Below are positions 11,003 through 22,500 of a DNA stretch of 64,000 bases, one piece after another (position 1 is the first letter of the stretch; each line of letters starts with the position of its first letter). The translations under genes were made by a program, and so were the position numbers. Under the pieces are notes generated by a model. That model made no database searches. It saw nothing but the letters and a program-made list of their open reading frames with translations, and was not told the origin of the DNA. The stretch is taken from positions 4,129,566 to 4,193,565 of the forward strand of contig NC_069133.1 in NCBI RefSeq assembly GCF_026914265.1, given 5' to 3'. The DNA is from Mya arenaria. Its lineage: Eukaryota; Mollusca; Bivalvia; Myida; Myidae.

Positions 11003-12270
11003 TTTACACGAATAGTTCATTTTTTTATCCAAAGTTATGAACACAATGAATTATTTCATTTCAGTAAATGTGACAATTATTCTGTCTAACATGCTGTAAA
11101 TAGAACGACTCGACCGATTAACACATTTTTATTGCTGCAGACAAACTGGTAAAAAACACACTTTTTACGTAAGATTGAAACGCTATTATGACTAAAAAAA
11201 TCAAAAAAAATCATAATTTGAAACTGTTCAACATTTAATTTGAAACATTTCGTGGACTGCTGACAAAATACAAACAGTAGTATGTTTACTTTTTATAAAT
11301 ACGCGAAGATTCGCGATCCGAACATATCGAAAGATTTTACGTTCATCGGAAAATATTCGCAATTATTGTCGAAAGGCCGTTCACTGAAGGGATTGAAGTT
11401 GAGGTGTAAATATTATTATATATCCTTTGTCAACGACTCTTGATGTTCAGATTTACCATATATTTGAATAAACAATTGTTGTTATCTAATGACAAGGCTG
11501 TATATAGGCGAAAAACATTTGGCCATGTTCACAGCTGATATGAGCTTAAGATGAACCAAGATTTGAGATGATTATGTAACTGATCCCGCTCTACAACTGA
11601 GCTTGACTCAATTACCGAATGTACTCCTGGTCTCGATTCACCGTTGGCGTGCAAAACTGGCAAACGGCTTTGTTTCTAGGATCCAGTTGCCTGGATCCAC
11701 GCATCTGCTTCTGTGTTTCCATGACAATTACGGAATATAAATGTACTCTATGTTTTAAATTTGTATTTTGGGTGTTTTTACGTTTGTGTCATTAAGAGAG
11801 TTTAAATTTGGCCCTTGCCTTTTCACTCTAAACAGAGGTTATTTTTGAACGGGGGGCCGTTAGGGCCACGTTCATAGTAGGCACATTAGATCGTTACTAC
11901 AAATGATTACACGGTGATTCGGTCGAAATAATGCGCCCATTGAATCCTTGAATACACATGACATCTTTAAACTTCAACAAATCTGAATTGATGTATAGTA
12001 ATGTACACTTGAACTCGTACATTTTGCATATCCCTGAAAATGCAGCTGAAAAAAATCACAAAATGAAGACAACATATTTATACGCAACCGCTCGAAAACG
12101 GCGAAAAACTAAATGTACTGTTACAGGTGTGAGTCGGTATAAGAAGTAGTTACCATAATTGATTAAGCGATTCCAAACAATTCTAAAATTTCCTTAAAAA
12201 TGAAATGATATGTAAACACTATTTCACTGATCAATAAACAAACGAACGAAGTGAATGCTATTTTAAACAG

Positions 12271-12365
12271 ACCCGGGAGGAACTGTAAAGGACCAGCCAG
12301 ACAGCCCGCCCGCCGAGCTGCCCACCCGGCCGAGCTGTACTTTGTGTATGCCAACATTGCTGTAA
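12271..12365 (+). CDS. Candidate terminal exon in module X copy 1
   Basis: An AAACAG acceptor at 12270 is followed by an open frame of 30 codons (starts PGGTVKDQP, Pro-rich, ends with TAA at 12363-12365). The homologous site near 60700 also begins after ACAG and keeps a GGxxxxDQP pattern before a stop. No domain is recognised. It could equally be repeat-derived. Confidence 0.25.
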
Positions 12366-12822
12366 TTTGTTAGTACTTCTAGATCATATAATAGAAAATT
12401 GTATCCAAACTGAAGTATAAAAAGTAAGTTTGGGTCATATATGCCCATTGATACTGTTTGTTCCTAAATGAATTCCTTTCATGTTATTTATAATGAAACT
12501 GCTGACTTGTATAAGTCTTTGGTCTGTATTGTGCATCTATTTGCACATTATGTTTGCTCTTTTAAGCAAACATTACATTAATTAAAATTCTATAAGCAAT
12601 TAAACAAAACTTACTGCACATTTGATGCAGAATGCTGTTTTATTTAGTGTGCATATGATTTTCAGCTTATGGACAAGAAAACATCTACTTTAACAATCAC
12701 AGCAACACAATGAGATCCCTATTTTAAAGAAATAATGCCACCTTAATTTATTCATTAATTCATTCTATCAATCATTCATATATATTAATTTATTTTTGCA
12801 GTTTTTACATTGCAAAACTTGA

Positions 12823-13158
12823 CATTTCTCAAGGCAAAAGAAATAAAAAGTAAGCCACTTTCATAAAGATTAGAGCCTTTTCCCTTCATGCATTAAAAAA
12901 ACAACCTTAATACATTATAAATGTCTTAAAACCCTTATGTATTGTTTATTTCAATAGCCAGCCTGGTTGCTGAAGCCACAGGGGAATTTACATTTCTCAA
13001 TGCAAAAGAAATAAAAAGTGAGCCACTTTCATAAAGATTAGAGCCTTTTCCCTTCAAGCATTTAAAAAACAAGCTTAATACATTATAAATGTCTTAAAAC
13101 CCTAATGAATTGTTTATTTCAATAGCCAGCCTGGTTGCTGTAGCCACAGGGGAATTTT
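12823..13158 (+). repeat. 168-bp tandem duplication spanning an intron-exon boundary
   Basis: Unit 1 (12823-12990) and unit 2 (12991-13158) are nearly identical, both starting CATTTCTCAA and ending with CAATAG, CCAGCCTGGTTGCTG and CCACAGGGGAATTT. The duplicated piece carries an acceptor-like TTTCAATAG and about 33 bases of the following candidate exon. The module X copy at 61 kb lacks this duplication. Confidence 0.88.
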
Positions 13159-13254
13159 CAAGGACAAGAACCAGTGCTGGTAAAAATGTGGTCTCATGTG
13201 GTTTTCCATACCGGCTCTCAGCAAGGATTTCAGAGAAAGGAATACTGTCTCCAA
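13126..13254 (+). CDS. Candidate internal exon in module X copy 1
   Basis: An acceptor TTTCAATAG ends at 13125 and a good donor A|GTAAGA follows at 13255. The 129 bases between are open in one frame for 42 codons (VAVATGEFSRT ... GFPYRLSARISEKG). The start of this exon is the sequence duplicated 168 bp upstream. The counterpart near 61170-61205 keeps the FPYR part of the sequence, but the donor is altered there. Function unknown. Confidence 0.35.
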
Positions 13255-14142
13255 GTAAGAAGAAATTCTAATTATTTCTAGTTTTAATGCTTTCAAAATG
13301 CATCTGGGTACTCAATAAGATGCGATTAACTATGAATTGTTAAAACCCGATAGCAAAATGTCCAAAAGAATATATATGTCATAAAATTTGTCCTGAAAAC
13401 TTTCAATTCATGAGCTTTTCTGCATATTTATCACATTTATGACCACAGAAAAGGTTGTGTATGCCTCAAATGAGTGTTTACATGCCTTTTTCAAACTTTA
13501 ACAGAATTGGCAGATAGTTTTATAAGTGTAAAACATTGCTTCTGTGTCTTGCATGCAGATCATGATATGCCAATAAGCTCCGGTTAGCTGCGCCTGTTTC
13601 CTCCCACCGGTAGTCCTGCAATCTGAATCCAGGCGATGCAGCTCTGAATCCAATATTTCAGAAGAATGAATATGTCAGTCAACTCTGTAGTACTTGTTTG
13701 TGTGTAAACGATCAAAAGAGTGAGTTTTTTAGCAAATCAGGTGTAAATAAACAACTTATAGACATTGGTGAAGTGCTGTACTCTGAATTTAATGCCAAAT
13801 CTAGCCTTCAAAACAGATACTTAAAGTAAAAAAATAAATAAAAAAAATGGGCATATTAATTCTATCTCTGCATTTTCTACATCATGTAGCCACCTCATAC
13901 ATGAAAACACTAGCAGTTGTCATGAATCTTTCGGTTTTTGTGTTTTTTTGCCTTTTCTTTCGTTGCGCCATTTGTCCCTGAAGCAAACAATTGGGCATAT
14001 AGTGGTGTTTAGACTGTTTATATACACATTATCACTAAATTTCTTTTGTTAAACAGTTCTGTTACCTTTGTATATAAGTTGATAAGAAAAGCAAAATTTT
14101 GACAAGTTGAAGCATTTCAGTTTGGTTCTATGTCATTTTTAG

Positions 14143-14692
14143 CTCTTCTGGCCAAAGGCTTATGCGATGGTAATTTGTACGTAGTATGTGCGTCTGTGCG
14201 TCTGTAAACAATTCATGTTTACACGATACAGCCTTCAGTTTTGATTGTATCTTAATGAAACCTGTACAGTATCTACATATCCATTAGAGCTCGGTTTCTT
14301 TTGAAAACCACCCAGATCCGACCATGCTTGCCAAGATTATGGGCCTTGATAGTATAAAAATCCTGTAAACAATTGCTTGTTAACACGATATAGCCTTCAG
14401 TTTTGATTGTATCTTTATGAAACTTGTACAGTATCACATATCCGTAAGAGCTTGGTTCCTTTCGAAAACCAGCCAGATCCGCCCCAGCATGCCTAGATTA
14501 TGGGCATTGATAGTATAAAAAAATCAGTTTGTCAGTAGACAATTGTTCGTTAAAACGACAGCCTTCATTTTTGATTGTATCTCGATGAAACTTGTACAGT
14601 ATCTACATATCCATAAGAGCTCGGTTCCTTTTGAAAACCAGCCAGATCCACCCAGCCAGTAGAGCATACGCCCTTTTGGGCCTCTTGTTTAT
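14143..14692. repeat. Dispersed repeat with about three internal units of about 170 bp
   Basis: It opens with TAGCTCTTCTGGCCAAAGGC and closes with CCCTTTTGGGCCTCTTGTTT, giving short inverse ends. In between, the phrase CAGCCTTCA...TTTGATTGTATCT and the phrase GAGCTCGGTT recur three times at about 170-bp spacing. It is inserted in module X copy 1 and absent from copy 2. The layout is that of common bivalve non-coding repeats. Confidence 0.65.
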
Positions 14693-15249
14693 ATAAAACT
14701 GTAAGCGCAAAAGAAGTGCAAAAACCTTATTTTGCTTAGAAAAAAACTTATAAGAGTAGGCAGGTCATTTTTGTGGTGCTGTTCTATAGACACCATTGAA
14801 AGCTACAAGGAAAACTTTACTTGGTCAAATTATTCCAAATGCATAAAGAAATAATGGCTCTTCAAAGGTTTGCAGCTTACCATTTGAGGGAAATGGCTGT
14901 TTCTGCTTTTTGTGAAAATACCATAGGTGCTAATATTTGTCTCAATCATTTATTGTTTAATATATCATTTCCAAACTTTCAATATGTGTTGCATATAGCC
15001 TGCAGATGAAATATATGAGTTTTGAAGTATGTTCCCCCTTCTATCATGCAATGAATATTATTAACTATGTATGTGGTACATGTACTTTCAGAAAACTGAA
15101 GCCTTCAGGAAGTCAACTCCACCATGGTATTGATTTACTCAGCTCTGATGTACTCAGCTGTGATGTAACATGCCTTCAAGCCACTATCCCAAGAACATTC
15201 AGACGTTCTAAATGGACCATTGCCCTGTTGCCATGGAAATCATTATGAG

Positions 15250-16140
15250 GAGGAGCACACAAACTGTCACTTGTTTTGAATACGAGATGTACCACGAACT
15301 GACCATAAAAATTTCGGTCGCTCTGTTTATTTCATCAGCCAATTTCGATATAAATTTTACTGAATAATGACAAACAGTCTTACTCAAAAGCATCTCTTAC
15401 TCATTCGAATTCCACAACTAAACATGCTTGCAATTACACTGTGCCATCTATCATAATATAGCAATGCTGCAATGACCACATTTTTTGTACCAGTTGTTGC
15501 TTTATACTGAAACTTTTATTGAAAATGGTGCATTAACACACAAATGTTTCATTCATACATTTGTATGTTCTTTCATTGTATATGTTGATAATGTTTATAC
15601 ATTTTTCATGTGCATTTACACATGTGTTTATTGCCAACCTCATCAAAACATGCATAGTTTGCTCACATAAATATTTCCAACACAAAAATTATTAAAATTA
15701 ATCAGACAGACAACACAGACATTTATTGAATGTATTACTTCTTTACTCTGATTTTGACATGTAAATTTCTAAGATTTCTATGTTGCACTTTGTTGACTCT
15801 GTATGTAGTAATATAGGTATATGATCACCTTCTCCGTATATGATATCGATCTGCACCTTTAAGTATTACGTTGTCTCTTATCATGTCCTTCGTTACCTGT
15901 AAAATCTATCGTAAAACTGAAATAAGCCCTACGTGCTCCACTTGCTGTGTCATTTGTAAATGTTAAATCGTGTATTTTGTTTTTCTAACGGGCCATGTGG
16001 CTTATTGAACATGTATTCAAAATAAACCATCTCTCTATATGTAAATAAAACATTGTACTTCTTGTTTGTACAAAACACTTTTCATTTGCTATGTTGTTTG
16101 TTTCCATGTTCTGTCTGCAAACAGATGGTATTTTCATATC
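15250..16140. other. No gene seen
   Basis: AT-rich sequence with short open frames only. I see no paired splice sites, conserved copy or RNA structure that supports a gene. Confidence 0.35.
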
Positions 16141-16143
16141 AAT

Positions 16144-17074
16144 ATTTAGCTCGACTATTCGTAAAATATGGAGAGCTATACTACTCACCCAAGTGTCGGC
16201 GTTGGCGTCACACCTTGGTTAAGGATTTGCGTGCAAGCACACAAAGGTTAATATCTCAGTAACTTCTTAATGTATCGCATTGCGACTTGATACAATGGTA
16301 CTCAACCATCCAACCTACTTAATCCACCAAGTTAGATAACTCTACTTTGCATTTAATGCAAATTATAGGCTTTTATTACTTGATTTAGAAAATCTGGTTA
16401 AGGTTTTGCGTGCTAGCACACATAGGTAATATCTCATTAAGTACTTGAGGTATTGCATTGAGACTTGATACAATGGTACTCAACAATCCAACCTACTGAA
16501 TTAACAATGTTAGATAACTGTAGTTTGCATTTAATCCAAATAATAGGACTTATTCGACTTAGAAATTCTGGTTAAGGTTTTGCGTGCAATCACACAGATT
16601 AACATTTCAGCAGCTACTTGAGGTATTGCATGATACAAGGTACTCAACCATCCAACCTAATTAATAAACCAAGTAAGATAACTTGACTTTGCATTTAATG
16701 CAAATGATAGGCCTTTATTATTCGACTTAGATATTCTGATTAAGGTTTTGTGTGTAAGCACACATAGGTAAATTTCTCAGCAACTACTCGATGTATTGCA
16801 TTGAGACTTTATAGAATGGTATTCAACCACTCAATGTCATTGAATAACCAAGATATATAACTGTATTTTACAAATAATTGCCCTTCATTATTAGAATTAA
16901 ACATTCTGGTTGAAATATTCCATGTAACCACATTTATGTTAATATCTCACCACATGAATTGCATTGAAATCTTATCTAACAGTGATCCATGCATGTTTCG
17001 CCAAAACTTTTCAATCCTTACACTGAACAGCGGCGGAATAGTCGAGCGCGCTGTCTCTTTGACAGCTCTTGTTC
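16144..17074. mobile_element. TIR-bounded repeat element with internal tandem units
   Basis: The left end GCTCGACTATTCG is matched by the inverse CGGAATAGTCGAGC at about 17033-17046, followed by a GACAGCTCTTGTTC tail. Inside, the phrase TTAAGGTTTTGCGTG and TGATACAATGGTACTCAACC recurs about five times at roughly 170-180-bp spacing (16214, 16396, 16570, 16738, 16908). It has no coding capacity and is of a type common in bivalve genomes. Confidence 0.7.
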
Positions 17075-17455
17075 AAAATTTATGTGATATTCATTTCCAT
17101 TGTGAAACTTATCCCTTGGGAACAATATTAACATCTTTTAGTATACATGCCTGGATGAGTTTTAAAAAATGACCATATTATGCATACTAACTGCATAAAA
17201 ATATACAATGACATACATTTCATATCAAATTTTGTGTATCTGTATTTCCCTTTCAACTACTTCGAAATAACAAACGTCCCAACCCTAAAATGTTCAAACA
17301 TATTCTACATACATTATTTTTTATCTTACACTGTATATATATGTTCTATATGTATTTATCACGCCTAATAAAATTGAAGCCTGTCAACTCGTACGTTGTT
17401 GTGAAACATATGAACCCCACCTTTCAACTTCCCTGTGTGTTCCTATCCATTCGAA

Positions 17456-18755
17456 CGTCACTGTAGAGAGGCCGTAGGTGATACCCGGCAGTTGATGAAT
17501 TAGAAAGAGAGTCGTTAGATTAATTTAGTACTGCTGAGCGTCACGGTAGAGAGGCCGTGGGTGATACCCGGCAGTTGATGATTTAGAAAGAGAGACGTTA
17601 GATTAATGTAGTATAGCCGAGCGTCACTGTAGAGAGGCCGTGGATGATACCCGGCAGTTGATGAATTAGAAAGAGAGACGTTAAATTAATGTAGTATAGC
17701 CGAGCGTCACTGTAGAGAGGCCGTAGGTGATATCCGGCAGATTATGATTTAGAAAGAGAGACGTTATATTGATGTAGTATAGCCGAGCGTCACTGTAGAG
17801 AGGCCGTAGGTGTTACCTGGCAGTTGATGATTTAGAAAGAGAGACGTTATTTTAATGTAGTATAGCCGAGCGTCACTGTAGAGAGGCCGTAGGTGATACC
17901 CGGCAGTTTATGATTTAGAAAGAGAGACGTTATATTAATGTAGCATAGCCGAGCGTCACTGTTGAGAGGCCGTAGGTGATACCCGGCAGTTTATGATTTA
18001 GAAAGAGAGACGTTATATTAATGTAGTACTGCTGAGCGTCACGGTAGAGAGGTCGTAGGTGATACCCGGCAGTTTATGATTAATAAAGAGAGACGTTATA
18101 TTAATGTAGTATAGCCGAGCGTCACTGTTCAGAGGCCGTAGGTGATACCCGGCAGTTGATGATTTAGAAAGAGAGACGTTATATTAATGTAGTACTGCTG
18201 AGCGTCATGGTAGAGAGGCCGTAGGTGATACCCGGCAGTTTATGATTTAGAAAGAGAGACGTTATATTAATGTAGTATAGCCGAGCGTCACTGTAGAGAG
18301 GCCGTAGGTGATACCCGGCAGTTGATGATTTATTAAGAGAGTCGTTAGATTAATTTAGTACCGCTGAGCGTCACGGTAGATAGGCCGTGGGTGATACCCG
18401 GCAGTTGATGATTTAGAAAGAGAGACGTTAAATTAATGTAGTACTGCTGAGCGTCATGGTAGAGAGGCCGTAGGTGATACCCGGCAGTTTATGATTTAGA
18501 AAGAGAGACGTTATATTAATGTAGTATAGCCGAGCGTCACTGTAGAGAGGCCGTAGGTGATACCCGGCAGTTGATGATTTATTAAGAGAGTCGTTAGATT
18601 AATTTAGTACTGCTGAGCGTCACGGTAGATAGGCCGTGGGTGATACCCGGCAGTTGATGATTTAGAAAGAGAGACGTTAAATTAATGTAGTACTGCTGAA
18701 CGTCACTAGAGAGAGGACGTAGGTGATACACAGCAGTTGATGATTTAGAAAAGAT
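17456..18755 (+). repeat. 83-bp satellite array, about 16 units
   Basis: Units read CGTCACTGTAGAGAGGCCGT, then a GTGATACCCGGCAG segment, GATTTAGAAAGAGAGACGTT, and ATGTAGTATAGCCGAG. Two variants alternate in blocks: one with TATAGCCGAG and one with TACTGCTGAG. A higher-order pattern is visible, for example the 18180-18440 and 18430-18690 stretches repeat as a set. A short array of the same satellite occurs at 28516-28770. Confidence 0.93.
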
Positions 18756-18941
18756 AGTGAACTATTACAAGTACCCACTCCTTGTCCTCAATGCTAATGA
18801 TTTGGGAGACCGCAAAATTTCCTTTAAATGATGGACAAAGAGCGAATACAGAAACTATAATAATAATAATAATAAAACACTTGTCACTTATCATCTGGTT
18901 TACTTAAATAACTCGTAATAGAGTCGTATTATTACACTTAG

Positions 18942-19018
18942 GCGTCGATCAACAGAATGACTACTTCCAGGTTTCGTACGCCTTATCTATTTCGGCCAAT
19001 GAGGGTCACTTGTGATAG
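18942..19018 (+). repeat. Satellite-associated 77-bp repeat, copy 1
   Basis: GGCGTCGATCAACAGAATGA through GTCACTTGTGATAG is repeated at 28410-28488 next to the second satellite array. It behaves as the flank or edge unit of the satellite. Confidence 0.75.
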
Positions 19019-19587
19019 CGAAATATTACAAGTATCCATTCCGTGTCCTCAAAAACTAAGTATTGGATATAAGTAAAACAAAAAGTTTCTCATCTATGAT
19101 GCTAGGCACTATAAAATCTTAACATTATATTCCTGTCCAAAACTCAACAGTAAATGTTTAGAATTGAACATATGTTTCAGAAACCACTGACCTGTGGAAC
19201 TTTACTGGCTTAAGCGGGACTTGGCTTTCCTTACTATAGGCACAATCTACCAGTAGTTCAAATATAAAATGGACGAGTGCAAATAAGCATACCGTTTATT
19301 TATGCAATCATGTACATAACTTGTCATAAACTTCACATGTTAATTGCAACTGAATCTTTTTAATTGTTCTAACCGTGAGAGTTGTTTAGAAATAAGCTCT
19401 AGCTGTGAATCACCACTTGACTGCAATGCCACAGCGTTGGACAAGGTAGTCTTCACCCTCTTCTGGATGAATGTACTGACTCACCATTGTACAAATTTAT
19501 TGCCTTCAAATGGCATTTTAATCCATCTGACATTGCAGTTGCAGTGACCTGCTTCTGAGATATATGTTTTGCAGATTTATCTTTTAA

Positions 19588-22500
19588 TCAAAACAGATAA
19601 CCACGTTTGAGATCAACACCAATCGTGGCGGCAAAAGTTATGTATTTTCGCAAATAGGTAACAGGGCGAATGTTTTCATCCTTCAAATTAAAAACGACTA
19701 CATTTTTTGGATTGTGTAATGAAACTGTCTTCCCTGAAAATTCAGAAATAAAAATGTCTTGATTGTCAGGTAATTCAAACACCCGTTCTGCTGTAATTGA
19801 CCCAGATCACTAGCCCTATCGCCCATCTGTCCCTAAGCAATGAGAACTATCATCAATTTCCTCACTTTCAAAAATTATTGATAAGTCAAAAATGTACAAA
19901 GCGCACCTTGTTTATCGAACATTAATTTTTAGTTTTTTTTGTAACATTACAGGCAGCATGCTCTAAACCAACCGCTTTTAAATGGTTTTTTTTAAGCAAA
20001 CCAGAAGCGGGATTTCCAGTGTGCAAAACTGGGTTCCATTCACCGGATCGCCCCATGTCACGGAATAAAGCTCGCAGTTTGCCAATTAAACTGTCAACGG
20101 ATTTTTCCGCCAACGTCAAAGGACAATTACAACTATTCCTTCCAGGTTTACCTTTAAAATGACAGTCAGCAGTATGTTAATGAGTACGACCGTAACGCTC
20201 TTTATACACTAGGAACTTTATGATATCCTCTGTGCTTGCATTGAACATGTTTTAGCCAGTTGTAGCCCACCTATAAATGTACTAAATTCACACTGAATCT
20301 TGGACTTTTGTTGAGCGTATGAGGAAGAATCTGCTTAAGCATCCAGATATGCCATTCTAGATTCAATTGCTTTAAGAGTGTCATTATTCATAATATTCGA
20401 TGGGGATGCACTCGTTTGACTACCAAGCTTAACACCACACATTTTACAATAAACGGAATTATCATCATTCATTGTTTGACACCCAGAACATAAAATTGGT
20501 AGATTCCTTCTTCTCGAGTGGTCTGTAAATAAATACATATCTAGTATAAGGATCACAAGATCGACCATGTGATTGTGGTAATTAGACGTGATGTAACCAC
20601 GCGGTAGGATGAAATGCGATAACAGTTGTTTGCCGCGCGCAATTAAAACGGCTAGTAAATCGAAAACATGTGCCATCATTAGCATGTGCATAAAACAATT
20701 TTTAAGAACCTTAACTAAGAAAAAACTCAACATAAGACGAAGATGTCTCCAAATCTACTATTTTATTTACAACATACATATACATTTATTAATGACAGAA
20801 CATATATTTATTTTTAAACACGTGAACCATCCTATATAATGCACTCTCCTTTCGTCTGAATTCCATTAACCATATTCACATTGGCTTGTAAATAAAGAAG
20901 TTTGTTAGCAAATAGACTTTCACCGTTTTCAATTAGATGCACAGTATCATATAAATGTACTTTTTTGATGTCACTGTTATTTAAGTACACATAACCATAT
21001 GTTTTACAAATATTTTGAGTTTAATATTGATCAGCTCAGCTCTGGCATTTATAAAATAGTTTTGCGTTACAATGACGGGTGGTACAATACTATGTATAAG
21101 CTCATTTGATTCTATGATAGAAAGCAAGGATGATTCCATCAAATCAAGCTCATTGAAAGCCATGGTCAATTGTTTAAACTCATTCCTGTACAAATGCTCT
21201 TTACTCAAATTGTTGAAATCTGTATGGACCAATAAAACCCGTCGGGGAAATTTGTTTACTAATCAAAACAAATGATCAATCTTTTCACTTATGAGGCCCC
21301 CACTAAAGGAAAAGATGCCATCGGATTATGCAATCGTGACTCACTCAGTAAAAATCGAATAATGAAATCCCTCACACAGACAAAATGACTATTCTTTGAA
21401 GTTGAAGTCAATGATGTTAATGCCACTTTTCCCAATGACGGTCCGATTACCTCACCACCTTTGTCGGGAGCAACCCGAATGACCCACAAACCTTTACTGA
21501 GACCTAACAAATCTGGCACAAATCCTGATTTTGATGGAATCTGTATAATGCCTGTAATAGCTTTGTTACCCAAAAGAAAAGCGTCTTTAACGAATGATAT
21601 CTTTTCCGGGAACCAATAAGGCGTTACATCACTTAACGGCAAAACCACCGAACACCTGAGCTTGCTTTCAATTAGAAAAATTAAAAAGTTGGCAAAACTA
21701 ACGCAAATGGAGGAAACACGTGGCAATTCTCGGATGAGCTGATAACATGTGCAAACATATTTACTCCCGCAGAATGTGGAGTAGGGCACGGGGTAAAATG
21801 ACGCAGTGCGCATCCACTTTAATCCAGCATACAGTTTGAGTCAAGAGACATAATATCTATAGTATGGCCATTTTGACCGCCAAAATATTGTTCCACCAAT
21901 TCCCAGGATGATTTAGAAAGCATTGAATCAGTCTTATTCAAAGATCGGGAAGGTGTATCTGCTGGCTTGTTTTGGTAAGGCACATATTGTAAATTCAGTA
22001 TAATGTCATATTCCATAGTCAATTGAAATAGTTATTTTATGACCAAGTTCATCTCGTGTCATTTACAGCATTGATTAACCCATGCGTGTAACAAAACTAA
22101 CTTTATTGTCGATGTACGCGTCAACCCTATGCGAAGCTATTTTTGACCTGACCGCGCGCAGCACCTAAACTAAAGCTTGACCCTCTAAAACCATAATAGG
22201 CTTCCCTCGTTGAGTCTGATCCCTAAAGCCAGCAATTTGTATATGTTCACCCTTCACATCTATTAAACCCCCATATTGATATAGTGACGCATCTGTATAA
22301 ATCTCAATGTTAAGATGTCGTTCAGGTTTCCAGACAACTTTCTATTTCCAATTGTCAAAAAATCGCCTGTATTCTATGTCTTCTCGCAGGGTATCAGATA
22401 CATGAATTTGACCCCCTCTTATACCCCTTGATATCGCCGCATTCATTTCACGGATTCATTGCAGCCGGAACCGCTAACATGAAAGAAATAGCCTTGCCAC

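Larger units (their letters stand above)
12240..15030 (+). other. Module X, copy 1 (unrecognised exon-bearing segment, homologous to 60690-62200)
   Basis: Several blocks align in order with 60690-62200: GGACCAGCC near 12290 and 60718; ACAATCACAGCAA near 12692 and 61053; TTCCATACCG near 13204 and 61175; GGAGATGCAGC/GGCGATGCAGC near 13630 and 61555; TTGCATATAGCC/TTGCATGTAGCC near 14990 and 62157. Copy 1 is longer because of an internal 168-bp tandem duplication and an inserted repeat (14143-14690). The product is unknown. Conservation of exon-like pieces suggests a former or diverging gene. Confidence 0.55.

Noticed and set aside
17456-18755. Possible rRNA or 5S-like tandem gene array
   Set aside because: The 83-bp period is too short and no Pol III box order or rRNA signature is present.
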